The notes under the pieces are model-generated. The model had not been told where the DNA came from. It saw only the letters and a program-made list of their open reading frames with translations, and did not search any database. Below, piece after piece: positions 50,542 to 63,402 of a stretch of 64,000 nt of DNA. The stretch lies in NCBI GenBank assembly GCA_011800155.1, contig CM022372.1:1-64000 (forward strand). The letters run 5' to 3'. The stretch comes from Flammulina velutipes (lineage: Eukaryota > Basidiomycota > Agaricomycetes > Agaricales > Physalacriaceae). Each line of letters opens with the position of its first letter. The first letter of the stretch is position 1. The translations under genes and the position numbers were made by a program.

Positions 50542-51930
50542 GGATGCCCCACTATCAAGGAATCTTGTCAAACTTGGTATGTATTGATATTGTATCATTA
50601 CGAACACTTTACTAACAACATTCACTATAAAGGGACTTGTCGGCATCTTCATTGGCTCAGACTTGGCTCGGGAACGACCCCGTGCGCTGATTACGGCGAC
50701 GCTTAGCGTACGGTCAAGCGAAGATGTGTAGGTATTAATATTTGTCTTCACTTTGAACCCAGTACTAACTTTGTGATTAGTGTGTCATTACCGTTGCTCA
50801 ACGATACTCCCCGCAACTGGCGGGCTATTTCCCTGACGACGAGAATGGCAAGACGTCGTCCTGCATAGCACGACGACGAAGGACTCGACCCGTTAAGGAA
50901 CGGACTTTGTATGGTAAGTTTGCGTTTTTATATTCTTGTCCCTGCTGATACTTTCGCTCTCTCAGATCGCGCTCGGGAACGATTCGTACGGATGTCTAGT
51001 CTCTGACGATATCGCATACAGTCGAACGATCCGTACAGACGTTAGCGCGATGGGTGAGTGCGCGTTACAAGCCTTCATGTTATTGATACTAACATTTTAC
51101 CCAATAGTTGTCCGATGTTTTCCACCAAGTCCCGCGCATATCCCTAACGTGTGGCTACCAAGACGAACCAACCAACGAGTAAGCCATGAATGCATCACTG
51201 ACGTCGTCTTACTCGTCTCGTAGCACCAACGTCACCCAAGGAATGCCCCGCTATCAAGAAATCAAGTCAAACATTGTATGTACTATCATCGTATCACAAC
51301 GAACACTCTACTAACAAGATTCACCCTAATAGGACACGTCAGCATCTTCGTTGGCTCGAACTTGGATCGGAAACGAAACCGTGCGGTTGATTACGGCGAC
51401 GCGTATCGTACGGGCTAGCGAAGACGTGTAAGTCTTAACATTTTGTCTTCGCTTTGAACCAAGTACTAACTTTGTGATTAGTATATCGTAACCGTCGCTC
51501 AACGAGACTCACCGCGATCGACGGGCTATTTCCCTGACGACGACGACGGCAAGACGTCGTCCTGCATAGCACGACGATGAAAGACCCGGACCCGTCGAGG
51601 AACGGACTCTGTATGGTAAGTTTGTGTTTGTATATCCTAGTCCGAGCTGATACCTTTGTTCTCTTACAGATCGCCCTCGCTAACGACTCGTACGGACGTC
51701 TATACTCTGACGATATCCCATACAGGAGGCTCGTTACGGTCGAACGAGTCGTATGGCTGACTTTAACACGACGAGTAAGTGCTCGTTACACGTCTTCGTG
51801 TTATTAGTTACTAACATTATACCTAATAGGTCTTCGATGTTTTCCACTTATATCCCGACCGTCTAGCTCTAGAAACGAGCACTGGCACCATTCGACGAAC
51901 GTTGGGCATTGCGATAGACGCACGATGGTC
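50542..51930 (+). repeat. Tandem duplication of a ~700-bp exon-intron cassette
   Basis: Two imperfect copies begin near 50542 (GGATGCCCCACTATCAAG) and 51240 (GGAATGCCCCGCTATCAAG). Each continues through an intron, a shared GGCTATTTCCCTGACGACGA stretch (about 50822 and 51523) and a GTAAGTTTG donor (about 50916 and 51616). Sequence and splice-like signals are duplicated together. Confidence 0.65.
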
Positions 51931-52957
51931 TAGCTGGGTAACGGGTGCCATTGGATGGATGGTACGTTGACCTTTATAACTGTTTCGTCCCAGGCTAACA
52001 ATCTTCGTCTCTTTATTCTAGCTTTTGTACTGCATTCTCTATCCCAAATATAGACTACGAGCGCCCAAGCGCGTCAACGACATTGCCTCGACGATCACCA
52101 TTGCCGCCGTACCAACAACTCATAACGACAGCGAACGTGCTCAAAATGCTAGACGTTTGCACGACGTTTGCATTATATGACCTTTACAAGTATCTACTAG
52201 ACCGCCTGGAAATGCTGGTACGATTTGTTCACATTCCCGACTATTCGACGCCACTGACCCCAAACTTAGGATAATCTCAAACTCGTTTCAACGCTTATCT
52301 GACAGCATTCGTCGACGCTGTGACGTCTCGTCGAACCGCTATCTGCGTTATTTCGAACTCGGACAGTAACTTTCGGGATAAAGCTGGCTGCGCGGGCAAG
52401 TCGTTTCGACGCTTATCTGACAGCACTATTCGTCGTCTCGTCGAACGCCTAGGCCCCCCAATGCCAACTTTCTTACTTCACGCATGGGTCCCAACTTTCG
52501 TGATAAACCTGGCTGCGCGATCGCTGGAATAGACTGCGATGTAAGTCGACGACACGCTCCACTGGTTCCAGTTTCTTCTTCACGACGCCAAGGTTGGTCG
52601 ACCCCCCTAATTTCAAACGCAGCGCTCGTCGAACCCCCAGCGCGCGCAAGGGGAGCGTCAACGACAAGCCTTGTTCTGAGAAGACGACTTTTGGTTTTGA
52701 TTTTATGTTCGGCGCGGAATTGGGCTCGAGACGGGTGTTCGTTGGCGTTCTTGAGGGTTTGACCCCGAACTTGGGATTGATTCAAATGCCTTTTCGACGT
52801 CACCCAACGAAGGATATGACTATTCGTCGATGTCTCGTCGAACCCCTACGCACTCCGAATGCGACATACGACCTCGACGCCTGGGAACGAACTTTCGGGC
52901 TAAACCTGGCTACGCGCGCAATCTAACGCTGGAATATGGTACTCTAACAAATATGTA

Positions 52958-53566
52958 AGTCGACGCTACACTATATCTCGTCAAATACTAATATCGTCCC
53001 AGTTCATTACTTTTCGACGCACACCACATAAACCGACGATATTGGGGCGTGTATAAAGTATTGTCGATGATTTGAACTTTGGGCTCGACGCGGGTTCGTT
53101 ATCCCTTCAACACATCCAGGCCCCCCTTCCAGTGTAACGTTATCTCGTTTTCGGGTTCCCGAGGGTTTTTCATTTGACGACGAGGGAGGGTGGAGTTGGG
53201 AGAGTGGACGGCGGTGATTGGGAGGGGTATATAGCTTTGTGGTTTGGACTTTGACGTATGCTCGTTATGATTCCACGGAGACGTTAGAGGTTTGGGACGG
53301 CGAGAATGATTAGACGCGTCGACGTGATTGAATCCGCCAGTCAATTCCGCACTATAGAGTACATTAGAGTCAGCTGTAAACGTCGCCTAAGTAATCAGAC
53401 GGGTCGTCGAACTTGAACAACGAGCTTAGTATCTTACCAAACCGAAGTCTTACTATCACCGCTCACGTCGTCGTATCGCGCGCATATAACGTGCACGTCG
53501 TAATTCTATATCATAGTACCACTCGTTAGATATCCTAATAAATGCGTAGAGATAAGTCTATCCTAA
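52958..53566. other. Spacer downstream of ODC, unit 4
   Basis: Apparently identical to 38176-38784. Confidence 0.45.
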
Positions 53567-55046
53567 TCAAATTCCATATCCCATCCCCGCAAACCTCGCC
53601 AACACCGCCCTCACCTCCCCCTCCCCCGCCCCACTCGCAGTATACAGCACCCTACTAACCTCAAAGCCATTAAACCGACTCGCCGCGCAAATCGTATACG
53701 CCCCCATCCCCTCGAACCCAAGCCAATCCCCAACCTGCAGCCGCGCAGGAAGCGCCGTGTCCTCGCATATCTTATCAATAGAGTCGCAGGTGGGGCCCCA
53801 GATGGTGCAGGGGGCGAGGGGCTCGGAGGCGGGGACGTGGAAGGAGGAGCCGAGGGAGAGGACGTGCGGGAGGGCGACGGCGTGGTCGAACATTAGGCAG
53901 TTGAAGGAGCCGTAGACGCCGTCGTTGATGTAGTCTAAGAGAAAGGTTAGTGAGGGAAAGGAAGAGAGGAGAGGGGACGTACACATCACGTTGGCGTGTT
54001 GCTGGGGTGCACGACGGGCGATGATGTTGGTGGCGAGGCGAAAGGCGTTGGCGACGTAGTAGCGCCCCGGCTCAGCGATGATGGTGAGGTTGGACCGGTC
54101 GGGGAAATACTGGTCGATGGCGTCGCGGAGGTATCGTGCCGCCTGCTCGAAGAGAGAGTCTTCGAACCCGCCCCCGACGTCGAGGAAGGTAAAGTCGTAC
54201 CCGGCGAGTTTGGCGATGTCAAAGACGCGCTGGCAGCGCATGATGGCGTCGGTATAGACGGAGGGGTCGTAGCAACCACTGCCGACGTGGAAGCTGACAC
54301 CGATAACGTCGAGGTTGAGTTCGCGGGCCTTTGAGAGGAGGGACGGGACGCTAGCGAGAGACGCGCCAAACTTGACGTTGAACGCGCATATACTCTTGCT
54401 GTCGTCTGCGAGGATGCGGATGACGAGTTTGGCGTGGGGGTGAGCGCGGGCGATCTTGTAGAGCTCGTCGACGTTGTCGAAGGTCATCTTGTCGACGCCG
54501 GCTTTGGCTGCTGCGCGGACAAAGGAGGTGGCTTTGCATGGGTTGGCGAATATGATCTGGGAGGGACTGACTCCGCCGAGAGCGAGGATCTGGCTGATCT
54601 CTTGGTTGGACGCACAGTCGAAGCCAGCGCCGAGTGCAGCGAGAAGACGGAGGACGTATGGATCTGGGTTCGCTTTGACGGCTGGAAGGAGTCAGCGTGG
54701 GTTAAAATAGATAGAAGGGTGACTGACCATAGTGCGGTTGAATCTCGGGGAGATTGAGACGCCATCGCTGGTGCTGGCGGTAGATCTCGCACAGGTCGGC
54801 GACGAAGAATGCATGCTCGGCATCGGGAACTCCTTGAGAGCTAAGCCTGGCTGCTTCGAGGATGGCAGCGCGAACGTGGACGTCCGGGTGGCCGTGCATG
54901 AGAGGCGGCAGCGAAGGGAAGGGTTGCGGGGTGTTGAGATGGAGTGGACCGCGCGAAGAGAGGATGCCGTTGACATTGGCAAACCACTCGGGGTTGGTGC
55001 GCTCGAGATCCGCATAGTTGGCGCGGAGGGTTTCGACCTGGGACAT
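53567..55046 (-). CDS. ODC: Ornithine decarboxylase, copy 4 (461 aa, 3 exons)
   Basis: Exons on the minus strand: 54728-55046, 53983-54681 and 53567-53934, separated by 46- and 48-bp introns. The open frames and protein are identical to copy 3 as far as can be compared, including the GTCAGT donor, so the two are either a very recent duplicate or the same locus assembled twice. All active-site motifs are intact. Confidence 0.95.
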
Positions 55047-55414
55047 GGTGGGAGGAGACAGTTTTAGAGGGACAGTCGGAACCGCCGCGGTCGTCGAGAG
55101 CCGGGCGGACGTGAGGACGGTAACGGGAGAACTTGGTCAGCCAAACGCGGGTTCTTCGCTCCCTGTGCAGCGAAGAAAAGGCTTGAGGGCTTGAGAGGAC
55201 GGATGTCTGTTACTGTCAGCTGTAATGCTCTCAACGTTGAAAGAGCACGCACCTATTACCCTCTCCTTCAAAATTCAACTCCCTCTCTCCTCACATTTCA
55301 ACTCCCTCTCTCCTCTCTCCTCAACTCCCTCTCTCATCGTATCCGTCGTCGCGCGTAGACACTGCAGAGACGCGCAGCATGGGTGCTTGAGTGGTGGTAG
55401 TAAGAGGGAACGGG

Positions 55415-55514
55415 TCCGGATCAGTGGGTAAGCGCCCCGAAAGGTCGAGGGTTCGAGTCTTATACTTACCATGCCGTTTCCACCCAAATCAAGCCGTGAA
55501 TTTGCCATTTTTTT
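55415..55514 (+). ncRNA. tRNA-like pol III element, unit 4
   Basis: Identical to the unit 3 element. Confidence 0.45.
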
Positions 55515-55900
55515 CTAAGCGACGCACTTGGCGTCTCCGTATGGGCAAGTGTGCGGAGTGAATGCTTTCATTTCTACTTAGACGGAGGCTTAGCTTGATA
55601 TGGGGCATAGTTGGGATAGGTATAGTAAAGCTATTACTCACCTCCTGGGTTGCCAAATTCTCTCCGAATGCCAGTGTGACCTGTGCCCAGTAAATAAATG
55701 GTTGAAAGAAGCATGCATTTGCGTGTTTTGACAAGTACAGATTCGGGAAATTCACGTATTTTTCGTCCATAGCTTCGCCTCCCCGCAGGGACAACACTTC
55801 AATTAAAAAAAGTCTAGTACATGAACTTCTACTGCGTCCGAGCGTGACCCGGCGCTACAAGGATATACAAGTTAAAAATAAAATATCCCCGCGCGTCACT

Positions 55901-56043
55901 TTGCACCCCACCGGACTCGGCGAGCATGGGTGTGTGCGGGCAGACAGACCAAGTCAATCACCAACTGGGGTGGCGCAACACAGAGGGATTGTCGCCCCCG
56001 GAAGGGAGAGCCCGCTCTGCTGTAACCACCCCAGTCCGCTTTT
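55901..56043 (+). ncRNA. Candidate structured RNA, unit 4
   Basis: Identical to the unit 3 copy. Confidence 0.4.
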
Positions 56044-56181
56044 CGGCATCTACACGTCGACGTGCGACGTGCACCGCGGTGATCGCTCTGACGCAGCGGG
56101 GGGGAGAATCATAGGTACGAATGTTAATATACTTCGAACAGTGTTAGCGGCGTAGACGTGCGAGCAGTAGTACACGCACCT

Positions 56182-59100
56182 TGATACAGAGAGCAAAGAT
56201 ATCCTTTCGCGAACGAGCATTACGACGGTGTTGATGAAAGAAAGGTGAGTGTTCCTATCATATCGTCCCTTATATAGAAACCCAGTCGTCGATCACGAGC
56301 GTTTAATTCTTTGTTGATTATCCTTGGCGGCTACGTGGCTGTGACTTGGCTCAGTCACCGCTTATTACCACGTACGCGCTCATTCTTCTCTCCCACGATG
56401 TCGAATTGCTGCCTGTCAACATTATGGAAACTCTGTCTCGACTTAGAACACTCGAGGAATGTCGCCGACCGCAAGCTCATCAAGACGCTAAGGATATTTG
56501 CCACTCGCCGTGGAGGCAAAAATATGTAGACTTTGTGCGTTGTTTTTCCTTCTTTTTCACGCTTTTTGACGTGATTTTCATAGACTTTCGACTCGAAGGA
56601 TACGGCAAAACGATGCCAACTTCCAACATAGCGCTCAGACGGACAACGGGAAATGAAGACGTGTAGGAGACGTTCCAGATATCTGGAACAACACTGTGAT
56701 ATTGGGATGGGGGTGTGGCGCTCGCCGCTGGGCTTGGGAATTCGCAAAAGTGTGTATTTTTTTACTCTACTTTACTTGTTTTCTAACAGTTTTAAAGGAC
56801 GCGAAGCAGCTCAAACTGCATTGTTAGCGCCCTACCAACATCGCGCATAACATATCTTCACGAGGGCTCTGATACGGTCACCATGGGAGCGTCAAGGTTG
56901 TTCGTTGTCCGTTGGGTGCCAGGAGTTTGCTTTGTGAAAAGGTATGTCATTTGTAGCTCCCACTGGCACCTTTGCTAATAATATGTAGAACAAGCCGTCT
57001 CCGTTGGAACGACGCCAAGGAGATGACGACGGACTCGCAAGCGTCCGGGTACGCATCTTTACCGAGGGATGATATTCACCCCGCGTTCCTCCCCGTCCCA
57101 TTGTTCGAAGCGTACCGTGTACGTATGGACAATTTTACGTTGCCGACTTGATCCCCGTCGACTCGTGACGGGGACACAGGATATCCTTCTTCACTCCTAC
57201 TCCCATCATCATCTTTCGACGTCGTTTCGCGCTGCGATAGTGCGATAGCGAGGGGTTCGCTCGCCGCGGGGCTTCAGGATTGGGCAAAACGTGCGTATTT
57301 TTGACTCTGTTTATGTGATCATAATTGACGTTTGGATGCAGTTCATCCCTCTACGAAGCCTAGCTATATGTGTCAACAATATGCACACTCTTTCCCAAGC
57401 CTCGACACCAGTACCCGACGATACGCCTCCTCGATGGTGGCTGCGCCACCGTCTCCTCGATACGCATCTCCACCTCGATTCCGACGCCAGCGCTTCGCTT
57501 CGACGCTGTGATATTCAAAAAGGGATGGGTTCGCTCGCCGCGGGGCTTGGGATTTGGAAAAAGGTGCGTAATTTTAACACTTGTTTTGCAGTTGATTTTT
57601 GATGTTTTAACACAGTTAATTCCACCTCACCACCCTGCTTCAACATACGCATCGACAAGTGCCGGCGTCTTTCGCGATCCTCGACACCGTCCGACTATAC
57701 GGCTCCTCGACGGTGGCTGCGCCACCGTCTCCTTGATACACGTCTTCACATAGACTCGGACTCCCGCGCTTCGCGTCCCCGCAGTGATATTGCTATAGCG
57801 AGGGGTCGCTCGCCGCGAGGCTTGGAAATTCTGACAAAGGTGCGTGATTCTAATGTTTCTTTTGCACTCATTTTTGACATTAAACAGGCAGTTGTATGTA
57901 CCGAATGTCGCCCTGCATGATCGCGCGAAGCGTCATGCGTACCCTCGAATGATCAGATACAAGGGAGCACGGCAGGGATCGCCCACGCGATCTTTGATAC
58001 GGGCAGTCGACGATAGAGACGCGACGGTGGCTGCGCCACCGTCTTCGCATCCGTCGTCTCCATCGTCAACGTTGTCCGTGCACTTCTCTTCGCGCTGGGA
58101 GATGCTATGAGCGGTGGTTCGCTCGCCGCGGGGCTTGGAAATCCAGGAAAGGTGCGTAATTTTCACGTTCATTTTGCACTCATTTTTGACATTAAAACGC
58201 AGTTATATTTACCCGACGACACCCTGCACTATCGCGCGAATCGTACTGTCTACGTGAGGATAATCAGCAGATACAATGGATCCCCGGCGCCGTCCCGGAT
58301 ACTGGCATCCACATTCGACGATACGGCTTCACGCGACGGTGGCTGCGCCACCGTCTTCGCATCCATCGTCTCCACTCTCAACGTAATCCGTGCGCTGTCT
58401 TTTTCGCTGGGAGATTCCGTGAGCGGGGGTTCGCTCGCCGCGGGGCTTGAGAATTCGAAAAAGGTGCGTAATTATTGCACCTGATTTGCGGTGAGTATTT
58501 GACCTTTGAATACAGCTATATTCACCCTGCACGTCCCTGCACTATTTCTTAAAGCGAAACTTGTACGTATATATCTCCCTCTAACGTCTCGCTCCGAGAT
58601 TACATGATCGTTATCTGACGACCGACATAGAGCTCTCGCGACGGTGGCTACGCCACCGTCTCCCATGCAACCCCACTCTACCCTCATCCTCACCCGTACG
58701 CTCCGCTTGTGGCCACGAGATACCTAGAGAGGAGGTTCCGCTCGCCGCGGAGGCTTCTGGCTTAGGAAAATGGTATGTGTTTGTTGAATCTCATTTCTGG
58801 TTCAATATCTGACGATCGGAGCTCGTTTAGGCAGCATTTCGGTGCATATAGACTGCGCATTAACAGATTATGAACCTCCGAGCGCATCGCAGCACTCGTG
58901 TTCTACTTGTTCACACCATCGACCCGGTGCGCCACACATCGTTCCGGCCCATTCGTAGCTGACGCGGACGTCTAGGCACTACCGTTCCCTCGCCCACTCA
59001 TATTTGGACCAAAAGAAGATCTTATTGAACCCGGGGATACACGGACGCTCCACGTACACGTCCCATTCCATCGCCCCGCCAAGTCGCACTCCGGACTCAA

Positions 59101-59716
59101 TCCCACGGGACGTTAATCTTGCGTCCGTCTCGTGGACGATCATGACCACCGTCTCCTACGTTCCTGATGCGTCTACTCAGCGGAACGAGAACGATACGCC
59201 TACCCTGGCATCGATACCCTACGCTAATCAAAGGCTTCCCTAAGGAGAGGTGGTCCGCTCGCCGGGGGCTTTTTCCCCGCGAAAAAGTGCGTAATTCTTG
59301 AGCGTGGGTTTGGGACATTATCTAACCTTCAAATCCAGCCCGACACATCAATACGACGCGATAAGACAAACCTCTATCGATTGTAATCACGCTGTCCCAT
59401 TGCTCATCCGCGTCACCCATATTTGCCATACCGACCCTCGTGCGCCACATAGCCGCCCCGACATTGATGTTCGCAAATGATCGGAGGCTTCTGCGATTAA
59501 TGGTATACATGTACCGTTCCATTTCGGACACATACGGCGTCTTTTGAACGCCGCGCTGGTCTATTCCGGGGCTCATAGTCCCCTCCGTCGTTCCGGGTCT
59601 CGTTCTCTGGATCCCTGCAGGAGGGATATTGTCGTCGTAAGCGTACAGCGTGTCGCGTTTGCTGGTGTGTACTCTTTTGATAATGTACTGGCTTGCTCTG
59701 ACGAAACGGATGTCAG
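56182..59716 (+). pseudogene. Leader plus module array A, copy 5
   Basis: Apparently identical to copy 4. Hairpins: 57433-57453, 57709-57729, 58023-58043, 58335-58355 and 58640-58660. The open 261-nt exon is at 58203-58463. Confidence 0.55.
57153..57173. repeat. CCCCGTC/GACGGGG hairpin, unit 4-5 junction
   Basis: Same stem and loop as at 13654-13674. Confidence 0.65.
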
Positions 59717-60994
59717 GTAACTTCACGATATTTTAGGCGAAAGTTGGGATAATGATATAGTTAGAAGCAGTTACCCATTCATTGTACTGTAATAAACACG
59801 TTGAAATGTACCATAAATAGCCGAATATACGACTTGAAAACATCACAATGCGCGGAACACGATGAAATGGACTTGGTAGTGTCAGTCATGGCAGGATAAC
59901 ACCTTGGAATTGGACGTTATAGCATTGAGATGTTAGTGAAATAGATATAATGCAATGTTATTATCGAATAGAATAAGCAATATGAGAATTCTACAGTAAA
60001 AGGAACAGAGACGACAATGTTCTATAACGTTCAAAGTCGAACATCCGTTATTGACAAACTCAATAAATCTGTAATACCATTGTATCATTCTCGTCCTTGG
60101 TGTTGTGCGTTTGCGCCGGAGGTTGGTTTCTTGGGTCTTAATGACCCTTATATTTAGCTAGAATGTGTCGTCGAAGCACACAGGGAGTACATCCAGTCGC
60201 CATTGTCATTCCGGAGGTATTCCCCTCACGGGGACCTTCCAATGTTCAACGCGACTGGACGCTCAGGGTGACCGTCGGAAATAACATTAGTGATGTACCA
60301 GATGACGCGCCAAGTTTTACTTGGACGATACGTATCCAGTACCAAAGCCAATGTCGAATAGTGCGGGTGCCACGTTCCTCGAAGGCGTCAGAGGTCATTC
60401 TGAAGCCATCCAAGCCCGTAGACACATTCGATCATGTTATTTGAGTTATAAGTCTAAATAATCACGTATTACGAGGCTTGAAACACGTTCAAACGCGTCG
60501 AATTGCAGTGAACGCGATTGAGGACAAGTGAACCCTTACAATCTAGACGATCAGACCCTATGACGAGTCTGCACAATCTTATCGTGACGCAACCGCGTCT
60601 TTCTTCGTACTTTCACGTTCGCATGTTGCAGTCGTTCGTTAGTGGAATGGAAATGCAATGATATACTTCAATATCAGTTAACTAATTGGGCTCGTTGTAT
60701 TGCTTCGCGCGCGCTGTGCTCTTTGCGCTATTTCAATGTTTTCTACATTCCACGTCGAACATCCCCGTCTCAGCGGACTGAAGGGCGCCACTTTGATGCT
60801 CTTAAGTCGATTCTCTTGGTATTTGGAGTATGCTCCAAGAGCCTGCTGGCTTCGAACAATGGGCAGGATGTCATTCACCCGTTAGCGCTAATTGGACATT
60901 CCAGCCTTCCATGCTTCAAGAGGCCGCCTACGACGATCATAGGGTACGTTTACATGACCCTTGATGCATATCCGTAAACGGCTGGGCACATTGG
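59717..60994. other. Spacer between module array A and gene B, unit 5
   Basis: Apparently identical to 44935-46212. Confidence 0.5.
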
Positions 60995-63007
60995 AAGGAG
61001 GAAGACTGGAGGGGAACGAACGAGGAGAAGGAGGCTGTTTAGCACACTGTAAGTAACGGCAGACAATGGGGGCTTCGTATACGTCTAACTTGTATATCCC
61101 AAGGTCACTTTCAAAATATTTTCAAGTCCGAATGTACAGGAATAGGTACGTACTGAAATCTAGTATACGCCGCCACCCTCATCTCATCGGGGTCGATTCC
61201 GCACTTCCAAGACTTCGGGCTTTCTTTCCACCGGACGGAACGGATATACGTCACATGAATGACTGTACGTACTCGCGTATCCGTCCGCACACGACATCGT
61301 ATTGGGTATAAGTACGGGGGAGGGAGTGGTGGTAAGTCATTATTCCCTCTCATCGTCTCATTCCCTCTCTTCTCTTCTCCTCTCTTTGCCTTCATATAAC
61401 TTTCTCAATTCATCTATACATTCCTCAGTGTCCTTTTCGACGCCCTCAACAATCTTCTCGACGTCGACGAGAACAACGATCAAGCCGTGTATGTTATTTT
61501 CCCACGGCACTTTGCCTCTTACCACCGCCTTCGATACCTGACATTTCGAGCAGCAATGGTAGCGCGCTCAAGCAATTTGACAATGGTGCTGGTACGTCTT
61601 TTATTACTATTGCCTTGGTCTTTTTCCATTAACATGGTGCACAGTTTTCCGGGATACTACGACAACCACGGTGAACGTCGATTCATGAACGTTTCTTATA
61701 TCGACTTTCACATCTCAACGCAAGTCATACCACCTCATTTCCTCTTTGTATTACTTACCCCCACGATAGGAACTGGCCAAGACGCACTCAACGGATTTTA
61801 GACAGGAACGAACGACATACGGAGGGTATATGGTGCGTGTTCATATCATTCCAACATCCTCTATATTCAAGCATAGAACATTCAGATAGCTGCACGATAC
61901 ACTCTCAAGCTCAACGAACCACCGACTCGACGAAAACGCCGATGACTGCGCACAAGGTGCATTTCTATGGATCCTACTCCTTTCTCTTCACTCATGACCT
62001 CAACGATATGGCGCCTCGTTCGAAAGGTCTATCTCGGGGCTATCAATGCCTGGCGCTTATACGGAATCATTTCGCGGACTCCCATTCCAAGCCGTATCGG
62101 ATTTTGCTATCCCTTCCCTACGAACAACGTGTACGCCAATTCCATTGAACGTTGGCGTCTATATACTCATTCCACCCGTAGAACTCCAGCATATCGTCGC
62201 CTTAGAGCGTCAGCTCCGCTACTGTCAACCATTGCTGCATACGGATCCCCACGGCCCATATACATTCCGGACGATATCCTACCTTAGGCGTCAAGGTTAT
62301 CCTGCAACATGAGCGTGAGCGAAACGATAACTACGGGTACCAGGTGTGTTATCGTAGACGCCTTTCCCATCCCCTTTGCTAATACCAACCAGATTTGCAC
62401 ACCAGCGCAACGGGAGCGTGTTCGTGCAGCCATATCCATACGTTCCAGCACTCCCGCCCCGTCGTCGACCTATACGAACTGCTAGTCGCTCTGAAAGACT
62501 TGTTCAAACGGTACGTCTCCCCTTTGACTTGCATTCTGACGACTTCTAACTTGTCCTCTATCCATTCAGCCATGCAACATCCTACGCGCTCAATGATACG
62601 CTCTCGCTCAGTACCTATCCGTAACCAGCAACTAGGCCGAAGGGGGAAATGTCGGGATAGACACGCACCTGACGCCTACTCTGGTTTGGGTGTGTATCCC
62701 ATGTTCGTGCCGTTCGTGCTATCTAAGCGCCTCAATAGGACGTGCATTCATTGTTCTAACTCACGCGATACTGACAGGTGAGCTTTTCCCCTTGTTCAAT
62801 ACTCCCGTTGCTGACTTATAAACACCGTAGTCAAGTGCTTAACGAAACGATACTATCGATACCCCCACCAACGGCGTCTCGCAAGCACCCAATACATCTA
62901 ACGGCATCACGGTGTGTATCATTTTGCCTGTCCTAAGGATGTGTACTGACGGGTATGTAAAGGATCCTATTTCCCAAGCATCTGCGTCTAGCGCAACGTG
63001 GCCCACG

Positions 63008-63041
63008 CCGTTCTGACGAACGGCTCGTCGGTATACCGACG
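63008..63041. repeat. Double palindrome element, unit 5 copy a
   Basis: Identical to 48226-48259. Confidence 0.8.
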
Positions 63042-63368
63042 TGGCCAGCGTGTGCGCTCAGACGACAATAGGTAAGCTATCCACATACCTTCTTGTTATA
63101 CTTACTAACCTTTTTACTAGCATAAATCATTCTTTCGACGGGCGCACTATGGGTACGTGCCAGTCTATGATCCTGACGAACGTCTCGCTAACGAGTTTTG
63201 TAGACGTCTACACGTACGAGAGGCTCGTTGCCGTAGAATAAAAAATATCAAAGTAAGTCAGTCCCTACAACGAGCCCCCGCATGCTTGATATTGATCATA
63301 TCAATCAGTACGTTGGACGTCTGCTATCTCATCGACTACTGGCGTCTCGCGCAGCAATATGGCCAACA

Positions 63369-63402
63369 CCGTTCTGACGAACGGCTCGTCGGTATACCGA
63401 CG
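63369..63402. repeat. Double palindrome element, unit 5 copy b
   Basis: Identical to 48587-48620. Confidence 0.8.

Larger units (their letters stand above)
46213..52957 (+). pseudogene. Intron-rich decayed gene B, unit 4 (with extra cassettes)
   Basis: The start equivalent reads AAG (46213). Best peptide stretches: YWRLAQQYGQHRSDERLVGI (about 48558) and LVALKDLFKR (about 47700). Unlike the other units it has a 50200-51930 segment consisting of two tandem cassettes of about 700 bp (about 50542 and 51240). Each encodes ALxNDSYG-type peptides between introns with GTAAGT or GTATGT donors. This indicates growth by duplication of exon-intron cassettes. No family recognised. Confidence 0.5.
42461..57242. 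repeat. Subtelomeric higher-order repeat, unit 4
   Basis: A complete unit of 14782 bp. It holds a stretch (about 49220-52470) not repeated in unit 5 within this window and only partly matched in units 1-3, including an internal tandem duplication of about 700 bp. The right part, from 52642, matches unit 3 base for base as far as I can compare by eye. Confidence 0.88.
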
